NCBI GenBank assembly: GCA_035301265.1
Contig: DATGUP010000001.1
Coordinates: 1-64,000 of the forward strand
Source of the DNA: DATGUP01 sp035301265
Lineage (GTDB): Bacteria; Bacillota; Bacilli; Bacillales; Amphibacillaceae
Reading direction: 5' to 3'
DNA: 64,000 nt
Below are positions 43,596 through 51,621 of this stretch, piece after piece (within the stretch, counting starts at the first letter, position 1; every line of letters starts with the position of its first letter). Below the pieces are notes generated by a model. The model had not been told where the DNA came from. It did no database searches and was given only the letters and a program-made list of their open reading frames with translations. The translations under genes were made by a program, and so were the position numbers.

Positions 43596-44775
43596 ATTCA
43601 ACGAAGAACAAAAGCTGCTCAGACAAACAGTGAGAAACTTTGTTGATAAGGAAATTATGCCGAATATGTCCCAGTGGGATCGCGACGGGACATTTGATCC
43701 AGAAGTGATCGAAAAACTCGCCGATCTTGGCCTGATGGGGGTCTGCATCCCAGAAAAATACGGCGGCAGCGGCATGGACTACAATTCGCTGGCGATCGTC
43801 TGCGAGGAACTGGAGCGCGGCGACACAGCCTTTCGCACTGCTGTTTCTGTCCATACTGGCCTAAACAGCATGACGCTTTTGCAATGGGGAACCGAGGAAC
43901 AAAAGCAAAAGTATCTCATCCCCCAAGCTAAAGGTGAAAAACTCGGGGCATATGGGCTCACTGAACCCGCTGCCGGGTCAGATGTTTCTGCCATTGAAAC
44001 AACAGCCGTGAAAGACGGCGACTACTATATTTTAAACGGGCAAAAAAACTGGATTTCTCTATGTGATATGGCCGATCACTTTCTTGTCTTTGCCTATACC
44101 GACAAATCCAAAAAACATCATGGCATATCTGCTTTTATCGTCGAGCGGACGTGGGACGGATTTTCTTCAAAAGCGACTGAAGGCAAACTCGGTATCCGCG
44201 CCGGCAATACAGGGGAGCTGTTCTTTGAAGATGTGAAAGTACCGAAGGAAAATTTACTCGGTCAAGAAGGCGAAGGCTTTAAAATTGCTATGTCGGCACT
44301 CGATAACGGGCGCTTCACGGTCGCAGCAGGGGCCGTCGGACAAATCATGGCTTGCCTGGAAGCGAGTGTCGCTTATTGTCATGAACGTGAAACGTTCGGA
44401 AAGCCGATCGGCAAGCATCAGCTCGTCCAACAAATGATTGCTAACATGGAAGCTGGCCTGCAAATGAGCCGCCTTCTCGTCTACCGAGCCGGCGAATTGA
44501 AAAATGCGGGCAAGCGCAACACGCGCGAAACATCTCTCGCCAAATGGCAGGCGTGTGACTTTGCCAACAAAGCAGCAGACGATGCAGTCCAGATCCACGG
44601 CGCGTACGGCTATTCCGATGAGTATCCAGTCGAGCGCTACTTGCGCAATTCCAGAGCACCTGTGATCTATGAAGGTACCCGTGAGATCCATACGATCTTG
44701 CAAGCAGAATACGTTCTCGGCTACCGAAAGGACAAACCGCTCAGATGCATGCTCCCAGCATGGGAAAAAGATTAA
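43585..44775 (+). CDS. acyl-CoA dehydrogenase, proposed glutaryl-CoA dehydrogenase
   Basis: FAD enzyme that would convert glutaryl-CoA to crotonyl-CoA and CO2. The 396-residue product has the acyl-CoA dehydrogenase motifs GLTEPAAGSD (about 124-133) and QIHGAYGYSDEYPVERYLR, and the catalytic base E363 in IYEGTREIH. In the segment AFRTAVSV, R84 and S88 match the Arg-x3-Ser of human glutaryl-CoA dehydrogenase (Arg94/Ser98) that holds the substrate carboxylate. Short- and medium-chain acyl-CoA dehydrogenases lack this Arg. The start follows AAGGAGAGG and overlaps the CoA-transferase gene by 11 bases. Confidence 0.78.
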   Translation: MNFEFNEEQKLLRQTVRNFVDKEIMPNMSQWDRDGTFDPEVIEKLADLGLMGVCIPEKYGGSGMDYNSLAIVCEELERGDTAFRTAVSVHTGLNSMTLLQWGTEEQKQKYLIPQAKGEKLGAYGLTEPAAGSDVSAIETTAVKDGDYYILNGQKNWISLCDMADHFLVFAYTDKSKKHHGISAFIVERTWDGFSSKATEGKLGIRAGNTGELFFEDVKVPKENLLGQEGEGFKIAMSALDNGRFTVAAGAVGQIMACLEASVAYCHERETFGKPIGKHQLVQQMIANMEAGLQMSRLLVYRAGELKNAGKRNTRETSLAKWQACDFANKAADDAVQIHGAYGYSDEYPVERYLRNSRAPVIYEGTREIHTILQAEYVLGYRKDKPLRCMLPAWEKD

Positions 44776-44877
44776 ACCAGCCGTACTTGTACACAATATT
44801 TTGAATATAAGATGCAAAATGAATGCCCACCGCTAAACCATTGCGTTATACTTAAATAAAAAGGGAGGGGTTTTCAC

Positions 44878-46323
44878 ATGTTTGCCAAACAGACAAAAAG
44901 CATTTACATTGATGGAAAATGGCGTGATATGAACTCACAAAAAACAGAAACGATCTACAATCCGGCAACCCTTGAACCCATTACAGATGTAGCTTACGGA
45001 GGAACCGAAGAAACGAAAGAAGCCATTCAGGCGGCTGCTCGCGCTTTTAAAGAGTGGAGTACAATGACTGGGCGCAAGCGCTCGCATATTTTGTACAAAG
45101 CCTATGAACTCATGCGGCAAGATGCCGAACGACTCGGGAGAATTCTAACGACTGAACAAGGCAAACCGCTGAAAGAAGCGATCGCCGAAGTAAAGGGGGC
45201 AGCAAACTTTCTGCTCTGGTATGCCGAAGAAGCCGCCAGAGGCTATGGTGAATGGCTCCCATCATCGTTCAAAACCAAGCGGATGCTCGTCATTCCCCAG
45301 CCCGTCGGTGTTGTCGGTGCCATTACACCATGGAACTTCCCGTCGTCAATGATTACCCGAAAGCTTGGACCAGCGCTTGCCGCTGGCTGTACGGCTGTTT
45401 TGAAACCGTCGCCAGAAACGCCGCTTTCAGCCATTGAAATCGTGAAGATTTTCGAAGAGGCAGGCATGCCAGCTGGCGTTGTCAACCTCGTGACAGGGGA
45501 TGCACAAGCGATCGGCGAAGAGATGCTTACAAACAAAGACGTACGCCATATTACTTTCACCGGCTCTACTGCCGTCGGCCAATACCTTATGCGTAAAAGT
45601 GCTGACCATGTGAAAAAAGTATCGCTTGAACTCGGCGGCCACGCACCGGTTATTGTATTCGATGATGCCGATTTAGAAAAAGCCGCAACAATGACGCTCG
45701 GCAGCAAATTCCGCAACAACGGGCAGACATGTATTTGCGCCAACCGCGTATTCGTTCATGAATCCGTTGCTGAATCATTTACAGCTAAATTAAAAGAAAA
45801 AGTGGCGCAAATGAAGGTCGGCTACGGGCTGGATGAAGGAGTTGATGTCGGCCCCTTGATCAACGAACAGGCCGCAAGAAAAGTACAGTCGCACCTGGAT
45901 GATGCTCTCGAGAAAGGTGCTCAGATCGTATGTGGTGGCGATAAATGGGATGGCGACTATAAAGGTTATTTTTACCAACCGACTATCCTATCCAATATCA
46001 CGGATGACATGCGGATGATGCATGAGGAAACATTTGGCCCGATCATGCCGATTCAGACATTTACAGACGAAGAAACGGTAATCGCAAAAGCCAACGATAC
46101 CGACTATGGCCTAGCCGCATATATCTTCACAGAAAACACGAGCCGCACGATCCGTGTTTCTGAACAACTCGACTACGGCATCGTCGGGGTTAATGACGTC
46201 TTCCCCGCCACACCTGAAGCACCGTTTGGCGGTATTAAGCAATCGGGAATAGGTAAAGAAGGCGGCCATCACGGCATGGATGAATTTTTGGAGAAGAAGT
46301 TTGTGTCAATAGGGATTGAATAA
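44878..46323 (+). CDS. NAD(P)-dependent semialdehyde dehydrogenase, GabD/DavD type
   Basis: Aldehyde dehydrogenase that oxidises succinate or glutarate semialdehyde. The 481-residue product has the GabD-like features IDGKWRDMNSQKT, TPWNFPSSMITRKLGPALAAGCTAVLKPSPETPLSA, FTGSTAVGQ, the general-base Glu in LELGGHAP and catalytic Cys in NNGQTCICANRV (the first of a C-I-C pair, as in SSADH). The context (glutarate CoA-transferase and glutaryl-CoA dehydrogenase just upstream, 102 bases apart) favours glutarate semialdehyde, as for DavD of Pseudomonas. GGGAGGGG precedes the ATG. Confidence 0.85.
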   Translation: MFAKQTKSIYIDGKWRDMNSQKTETIYNPATLEPITDVAYGGTEETKEAIQAAARAFKEWSTMTGRKRSHILYKAYELMRQDAERLGRILTTEQGKPLKEAIAEVKGAANFLLWYAEEAARGYGEWLPSSFKTKRMLVIPQPVGVVGAITPWNFPSSMITRKLGPALAAGCTAVLKPSPETPLSAIEIVKIFEEAGMPAGVVNLVTGDAQAIGEEMLTNKDVRHITFTGSTAVGQYLMRKSADHVKKVSLELGGHAPVIVFDDADLEKAATMTLGSKFRNNGQTCICANRVFVHESVAESFTAKLKEKVAQMKVGYGLDEGVDVGPLINEQAARKVQSHLDDALEKGAQIVCGGDKWDGDYKGYFYQPTILSNITDDMRMMHEETFGPIMPIQTFTDEETVIAKANDTDYGLAAYIFTENTSRTIRVSEQLDYGIVGVNDVFPATPEAPFGGIKQSGIGKEGGHHGMDEFLEKKFVSIGIE

Positions 46324-46357
46324 ACGCTGCCCGCAACGGGACAAATGACACATACAG

Positions 46358-46399
46358 AAAAAGGGACTTCCCGCAGCTAGTTTGGGACAGTCCCTTTTT
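46358..46399 (+). terminator. terminator of the plus-strand glutarate operon
   Basis: AAAAAGGGACT (46358-46368) and AGTCCCTTTTT (46389-46399) pair around a 20-base loop, 35 bases after the ALDH stop. Between 46400 and 46661 I see no gene or strong signal. Confidence 0.8.
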
Positions 46400-46661
46400 A
46401 CTGTTTCAAGAATCCATTTGTATCAGCAATGTGTCTGACACATGTTTTATTTCCATTAGATGAAATAAACTGAAAACAAGAGCGTTCACTAAAACAGCTG
46501 CAAAAGCTGGTAAAATCCGAAAACAACACGTAACGTGCGGTTCAAGATCTTTTTAACCTTAACCTTCAACATTTGTTCCTGTTACTTTCTCGATATAAGA
46601 ATATTTATAGTTCAAAATGGGAATAGCAAATAAAGAGTAAATTCAAAAGGAGGTTTTAAAG

Positions 46662-46883
46662 GTGGGGAAAGTCACAAAACTCATCGGAACATCGGGCATC
46701 ATTACAGGAGCAGCCATATTCGCTAAAAAGGAAAACAGAAAAAAATTAGTCAAATCCATAAAAAAGCTTAAACCATCCTATGCCAAAAATGCGGTTACCC
46801 CCGAGGACATCCAAGATGCCAACATGGTGAATGAAGGCGCTATGACGAGTATCATGTATTATAATCACATACAGGAGGAGTAA
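46662..46883 (+). CDS. hypothetical protein, 73 residues
   Basis: Unrecognised small basic protein. It starts with GTG at 46662, eight bases after AGGAGG, which is a strong initiation site. An N-terminal glycine-rich hydrophobic segment (LIGTSGIITGAAIFA, about 6-20) is followed by a Lys-rich stretch (KKENRKKLVKSIKKLK) and a more acidic C-terminus. It lies alone between the two lysine-pathway gene sets, and a membrane-associated role is possible. A weak hairpin (CATCCCT / AGGGATG, about 46950-46970) follows it. Confidence 0.6.
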   Translation: MGKVTKLIGTSGIITGAAIFAKKENRKKLVKSIKKLKPSYAKNAVTPEDIQDANMVNEGAMTSIMYYNHIQEE

Positions 46884-47066
46884 CGGGAAATCACGTCTTG
46901 TATAAACCTATGCCCGATGTCTGTTCAGTTTTCCTTCAAACATCCCTCTGATTTTCCTTTAGGGATGCTGAGTGTTTTCCACTTGCCGTCTTTTATTTAT
47001 TTGCCGATATAAACCATTTGCCCGACATGCTGCAAATAACGCATGACAGCCTTTCTCCCTTTTAAT

Positions 47067-47639
47067 CTATTCAGCCACCTTAAAATCAATCGCTGCATCC
47101 ATATTTACTCTCTCTTCATCTTCCACGCCCTGATCGGACGCTACGGAAAAATCTGTCTGACCGTTCACAACATAATAGCCGAGAGGGAAGCCATCTCTTT
47201 CTAAAAAATCTTCTATAAAACGCACGTAGTCATTCGGATCATCTGCACTGTAAATGGCCATTTTTTCATATTCTTCCCGATAAGGCTCTCCTTGTTTAAG
47301 GGTTGTTGATACACCGATGTCCTTCACTCCGTAATCTATGTCATACGCACGGATCTCTTCTGTCAGCTGAAAAAGAATAGCAGATGATGAATGGTGGATG
47401 GTGATTTCATCTTTCTCCCCTGTATATTCGATTTCCCCGTACATCCTTACATCCTCGCCTTTTTTATACTGTTCCTTTTCGCTCACAAGTCTGAAAACAA
47501 AGTCGCCTTGCCTTGTTTCGTCTATGATATTTTTCACCTCATATGCTTTCAAATCACTGCTTTTGATCGAATTCGTGGAATAGCAGCCGGATATAACAAG
47601 TACCAGTATTGCTGCATATGCCGAAACGCATTTTTTCAT
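47067..47639 (-). CDS. hypothetical lipoprotein, 190 residues
   Basis: Signal peptide with lipobox VISGC (lipidated C19), then an exported domain of about 165 residues that is rich in Glu/Asp and probably beta-sheet (KEQYKKGEDVRMYGEIEYTGEKDEITIHHSSSAI resembles Ig-like or BsuPI-like beta domains). I do not recognise a named family. It stands alone, with a gap to each neighbour. Confidence 0.65.
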   Translation of the reverse strand: MKKCVSAYAAILVLVISGCYSTNSIKSSDLKAYEVKNIIDETRQGDFVFRLVSEKEQYKKGEDVRMYGEIEYTGEKDEITIHHSSSAILFQLTEEIRAYDIDYGVKDIGVSTTLKQGEPYREEYEKMAIYSADDPNDYVRFIEDFLERDGFPLGYYVVNGQTDFSVASDQGVEDEERVNMDAAIDFKVAE

Positions 47640-47698
47640 GTTCTGTCACCTCTTTTTACGGGTATGATGTTTGCAACATAGAAACGTAATATGATGTG

Positions 47699-48028
47699 TT
47701 ATGATTCATGGTCCGCATCCATTTTCATATACAACACATACTGTTTATGCAAATCCCTTAACGCTGAGGCAAGCGCCGCCCCCGCCTTACCTAAATAATG
47801 GGCTTCAACTTCTGCAACCAGTTTGTCGACGCCACCCTGTAAACTGTATCCCCGCAGCAATCGTTGAATGTACAGTCGTCCGTGTTCGGTGGCTAATGTA
47901 CAGTTAGCTGCTACGACAACGCCGTATTTTTTATCGATCTCTGCCGTAATCGTCAACATTTCATACATATTCTTGGCCGCCATTCCTGAAGGCAGGCGAG
48001 CATGACCAGCAATGAAAATGGTATTCAT
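47699..48028 (-). CDS. DUF3870 domain protein
   Basis: 109-residue cytosolic protein of the DUF3870 family, function unknown. Visible features are the opening MNTIFIAGHARLPSGMAAKNMYEMLTITAEID and VVAANCTLATEHGRLYIQRLLRGYSL. It overlaps the IclR gene by four bases (ATGA) and follows a GGAGAGG site. It is therefore the last gene of the lysine-catabolism transcript or of an IclR-DUF3870 pair. A role linked to the regulator or to pathway control is inferred from the coupling only. Confidence 0.75.
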   Translation of the reverse strand: MNTIFIAGHARLPSGMAAKNMYEMLTITAEIDKKYGVVVAANCTLATEHGRLYIQRLLRGYSLQGGVDKLVAEVEAHYLGKAGAALASALRDLHKQYVLYMKMDADHES

Positions 48029-48801
48029 TTCTTGTCCTCTCCATTGCGGTAACCGAGTTGTTGCGAAATATTCTTTGCCGTTTCTTTAGTCTGTTTCTTA
48101 ATCCGTTCCAAATTTTTTCCTGTGAAATGACTCGATAAACCACTGACGGCAAGTGCCGCTACAACCCGGTTGTGATGATTCAAAATCGGATATGAAAGGC
48201 CCGTTGTATCTGCATCCTGTTCCCCGACACTATACGAATAGCCTTGCTCCCTTATTTGCTCCAGCTCATAATCAAGAAATCGACTACACACACGCTGTCC
48301 ATTCGCATATTTAGATTGTTTAGACTGATTGATGATAGCATTCCGCTTCTCTACAGATAAATGGGCTAAAAGCAATTTAGGACCAGACCCTATATATAGA
48401 GGAAGGCTTCGACCGATCCGCGTATAAAGCCTTAAAGTTCGGGAGCTGTCAACCTTTTCGATGTAGACAGCTTTATTGTTGTTGACAATGACTAAATGAA
48501 CGACTTCGTTTATGACGTTTGCCAATTTTTCCATATATGGCCGTGCCACTTCTCTCAACTCAAGTCTTTCGGAAACAAGACTGCCGAGCTCCAATAATTT
48601 TAATCCTAGACGATAGCGACTATCATGTTCAGACAGCTTCGCTTTATCTAAAAATCCGGCGGCTTCCAATGTAGTTAAAAGCCTGTAAGCGGTTGGTTTT
48701 GGGATGTTTGCCCGCGAAGCGATCGTTCTTAAAGTCAACTCTGGCTCATCTTCTGTAAACAAGTCTAATAGTTTTAACGCTTTATGGACACTTTTGTTCA
48801 T
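48025..48801 (-). CDS. IclR-family transcriptional regulator of the lysine operon
   Basis: Helix-turn-helix regulator with an effector domain. The 258-residue product has the winged HTH at residues 1-65 (ALKLLDLFTEDEPELTLRTIASRANIPKPTAYRLLTTLEAAGFL) and the IclR effector domain at about 75-250 (RLGLKLLELGSLV, VHLVIVNNNKAVYIEKVDSSRTLRLYTRIGRSLPLY, GYSYSVGEQDADTTGLSYPILNH). Repression of the aminotransferase promoter by binding the palindrome at 54475-54489 is an inference. A hairpin (GAGGGC / GCCCTC, 48842-48864) separates it from the lysine dehydrogenase gene and could reduce read-through. Confidence 0.87.
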   Translation of the reverse strand: MNKSVHKALKLLDLFTEDEPELTLRTIASRANIPKPTAYRLLTTLEAAGFLDKAKLSEHDSRYRLGLKLLELGSLVSERLELREVARPYMEKLANVINEVVHLVIVNNNKAVYIEKVDSSRTLRLYTRIGRSLPLYIGSGPKLLLAHLSVEKRNAIINQSKQSKYANGQRVCSRFLDYELEQIREQGYSYSVGEQDADTTGLSYPILNHHNRVVAALAVSGLSSHFTGKNLERIKKQTKETAKNISQQLGYRNGEDKK

Positions 48802-48876
48802 TGTGATAATGACCTTATGCCACCCCTTTGCTAGAATAACGAGAGGGCATGTAAAATCAGCCCTCTTCGCTATTTT

Positions 48877-50049
48877 CTACATGCGTAACGATTCTTTTTT
48901 GACTGTTGAGGATTCTTTGATGATCACATCTCGTTTCTTCATTTCGTCGATATATCTCTTTCCGGGTACGATTTGTTCCGGCGGGTACACCCCCCGTTTT
49001 GTGATCGTGCCATTGCCGATCATTTGTGCAACAACGGAAATCGTATTAGCCGTTGCACGCGCCATGGCTGTGACATCGTTTTTCCGGTCTTTAACTGTTG
49101 TCATCTCATATTGATAAGTTGCCGGTTCTCCGTCTTTTTCACCCGAAACAATTACCCGGAGCAAAACGGCATCGTCTTTGTCTTGTAAATCGACAATCGG
49201 ATCAAGCGTTTTTAATAGAACTTCGCGTGGATTGATCTTTTTCCCATTAATGTCCACTACATAATCTTTTCGCGTCAAATTTAAGTCAACTAACAATTTG
49301 AACTTTTCCGCATGCCCAGGATAACGAATTGTTTTATACTCTAATGTTTCTAAATCCGGATAAGAATGGGCTAATGTAGATGTGCCTCCCGATGTATGAA
49401 AAGCTTCCAACGGGCCGAATCGTTCAAAATGAATCCGTTCGACTTCACTCAGCGCCTCAATTTCTTGTTTGACGCCATTACGAATAATCAAACACGGATC
49501 GGTGTAATGATCGAGTAAACCTTCCATAGAAAAAACATGGTTATATTCAAGCGGTGGTTCAGGGTTGAGAGGAATCCCACCAACGAACAAACGAATTGAT
49601 TTGGTTTTATCGAGTTGATCATACCCATAGCCGGATAAAATATTGATCATTCCTGGAGCTACACCTAAATCCGGTATCAAGGTTACATCTGCTTGTTCGG
49701 CATCTTCCTTCAAGGCGAGAACACGATCGGTAATATGGCCGATATGCCCACCAAGGTCAACAGAATGAACGCCGACGCGGATAGCTGTTTTAGCCACGAT
49801 TTCATTAAACGAATAAAACAAAGCATTGACTATGACATCAAATTGCCGCATGTAATAAGCTAAGCCTTCCTCATCACAAGCATCCACATGATAAGGTGTC
49901 AACTTAGGAGAATCCAATTGATGGCAAATTCGTTGCGCTCGCTCTAAGTCAACGTCGGCTAAACCAATAGCTGTAACATCTTCACTTGTGACTAAATCGC
50001 GCACAACTTCTTTCCCCATCAATCCTGCACCAAGTACACCTATTTTCAT
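48877..50049 (-). CDS. L-lysine 6-dehydrogenase (saccharopine dehydrogenase family)
   Basis: NAD-dependent oxidative deamination of the lysine epsilon-amino group to 2-aminoadipate 6-semialdehyde, which cyclises to piperideine-6-carboxylate. The 390-residue product has the Rossmann motif GAGLMGKE at residues 6-13. From memory it is strongly similar along its length to Geobacillus stearothermophilus lysine 6-dehydrogenase: GVHSVDLGGHIGHITDRVL, PDLGVAPGMINILSGYG, HTSGGTSTL and GVYPPEQIVPG. True saccharopine dehydrogenases are different in the C-terminal half. The start follows AAGGAG. The next gene up encodes the dehydrogenase expected to use its product. Confidence 0.87.
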   Translation of the reverse strand: MKIGVLGAGLMGKEVVRDLVTSEDVTAIGLADVDLERAQRICHQLDSPKLTPYHVDACDEEGLAYYMRQFDVIVNALFYSFNEIVAKTAIRVGVHSVDLGGHIGHITDRVLALKEDAEQADVTLIPDLGVAPGMINILSGYGYDQLDKTKSIRLFVGGIPLNPEPPLEYNHVFSMEGLLDHYTDPCLIIRNGVKQEIEALSEVERIHFERFGPLEAFHTSGGTSTLAHSYPDLETLEYKTIRYPGHAEKFKLLVDLNLTRKDYVVDINGKKINPREVLLKTLDPIVDLQDKDDAVLLRVIVSGEKDGEPATYQYEMTTVKDRKNDVTAMARATANTISVVAQMIGNGTITKRGVYPPEQIVPGKRYIDEMKKRDVIIKESSTVKKESLRM

Positions 50050-50081
50050 CTGATCACTCCTTCATAGCTCGCTGATTTCCA

Positions 50082-51578
50082 CTATTCCACATCAATTTGC
50101 GCCCGCTGTAACTTACCGCTGAAATCAACGTACACTGCTTTCCACTCCGTAAACACATCGAGCGCCTGCACCCCTGAATCACGGTGACCGTTTCCGGTTC
50201 CCTTTGTCCCGCCAAATGGCAAATGAATTTCTGCACCGGTTGTTCCCGCATTAACATAAACGATTCCTGTATCCAGATCGCGCTGGGCTTTAAACACTTT
50301 GTTCACATCATTGGTAAAGATGGAGCTGGACAAACCGTATGCTACATCATTGTTGACTTCGATCGCTTCTGCAAAACTTTTCACCGGAATCAACGACACG
50401 ACTGGACCAAAAATTTCTTCCTGTGCAATCCGCATATCAGGTGTTACATCCGTAAACAAAGTTGGTGCGAAGTAATAACCGTCTTTCAGTTCTTCCTCGT
50501 TCATTTCGTGACCACCAACAAGCAGTTTAGCTCCTTCATTCTTACCGATTGCAATATAATTTTTAATTTTATCGATCCCAGCTTTATTTATGATCGGTCC
50601 AACCTTGTTCACTTCATCAAGCCCGTTGCCAATTGTTAATTTTTCCATTTCTTTTACAAGCATCTGTTCTACGTCTTCTTGTACATCTTCATGGACGATA
50701 ACACGGCTACAGGCTGTACACCGCTGGCCGCTTGTGCCGAATGCACTCCAGACAATCCCTTCAACAGCTAATTTCAGATCGGCATCATCCATGACGATGA
50801 CCGCATTTTTTCCGCCCATTTCCAAAGACACTTTTTTCAACTGTTCTCCACATTTACTCGCGACCCGTCGGCCGATATCACTAGATCCAGTAAACGAAAT
50901 AACGTTGATGTCTTCATGTTCGACCATCGCATCACCAACTGTTGATCCAGAGCCAAACACAACATTCAAAACCCCTTTTGGCAGACCGGCTTCTGCAAAA
51001 AGTTTCGCCAGCTCATAGGCCATAATTGGCGTTTCGGTAGCCGGCTTCCAAATAACAGCATTGCCTGAGACGATAGCCGGAAACGACTTCCATGACGCAA
51101 TCGCAATTGGAAAATTCCACGGTGTAATGATGCCAGCGATGCCGACTGGAGCTCGCACACTCATTGCAAACTTGTCATTCAATTCAGCAGGGGTCGTCTG
51201 GCCGAACAACCTCCTGCCCTCTCCAGCCATGTAGAACGCCATATCTATCGCTTCCTGGACCTCACCGCGTGCTTCCTCCAACACTTTACCGTTTTCCATC
51301 GTTAAAAGACGGGCGAGGTGTTCTTTTTTCTCTTTCAGTTTATTCCCGACATCGTACATGATCTCTGCCCGCTGCGGTGCTGGCACAAGCGCCCATTCTT
51401 TTTGCGCGTTTTTAGCTGCTTTCACTGCTTGATCCACATCAGCTGAACGCGAAAGCGGCACTTCGACAATCGTCTCGCCGGTCGCTGGATTCACAACGGG
51501 CGCCGTCCGATCGGCTTCTGTCCAATCCCCATCAATAAAATTTGCGAGTTTCTCTACATCGAGCACGGTTTGTGCCAT
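50082..51578 (-). CDS. aldehyde dehydrogenase, proposed 2-aminoadipate semialdehyde dehydrogenase
   Basis: NAD(P)-dependent oxidation of 2-aminoadipate 6-semialdehyde to 2-aminoadipate is proposed from its place next to lysine 6-dehydrogenase. The 498-residue product has PWNFPIAIASWKSFPAIVSGNAVIWKPATETP, FTGSSDIGRRV, general-base Glu in LEMGGKNAV, catalytic Cys in SGQRCTACSR, and GTTGAEIHLPFGGTKGTGNGHRDSG near the end. The GQRCTA segment and the TGAEIH-FGGTKGTG-HR(D)SG region resemble piperideine-6-carboxylate/ALDH7-type enzymes. AGGAGG precedes the ATG. It is 32 bases from the lysine dehydrogenase gene. Confidence 0.8.
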   Translation of the reverse strand: MAQTVLDVEKLANFIDGDWTEADRTAPVVNPATGETIVEVPLSRSADVDQAVKAAKNAQKEWALVPAPQRAEIMYDVGNKLKEKKEHLARLLTMENGKVLEEARGEVQEAIDMAFYMAGEGRRLFGQTTPAELNDKFAMSVRAPVGIAGIITPWNFPIAIASWKSFPAIVSGNAVIWKPATETPIMAYELAKLFAEAGLPKGVLNVVFGSGSTVGDAMVEHEDINVISFTGSSDIGRRVASKCGEQLKKVSLEMGGKNAVIVMDDADLKLAVEGIVWSAFGTSGQRCTACSRVIVHEDVQEDVEQMLVKEMEKLTIGNGLDEVNKVGPIINKAGIDKIKNYIAIGKNEGAKLLVGGHEMNEEELKDGYYFAPTLFTDVTPDMRIAQEEIFGPVVSLIPVKSFAEAIEVNNDVAYGLSSSIFTNDVNKVFKAQRDLDTGIVYVNAGTTGAEIHLPFGGTKGTGNGHRDSGVQALDVFTEWKAVYVDFSGKLQRAQIDVE

Positions 51579-51621
51579 AAAAATACCTCCTCTAATATAG
51601 AAATCATTTACTTTAGAAACA

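Noticed and set aside
48877..50049. Saccharopine dehydrogenase proper
   Set aside because: The product matches lysine 6-dehydrogenase from Geobacillus along its length as I recall it, and no lysine-ketoglutarate reductase partner is present.
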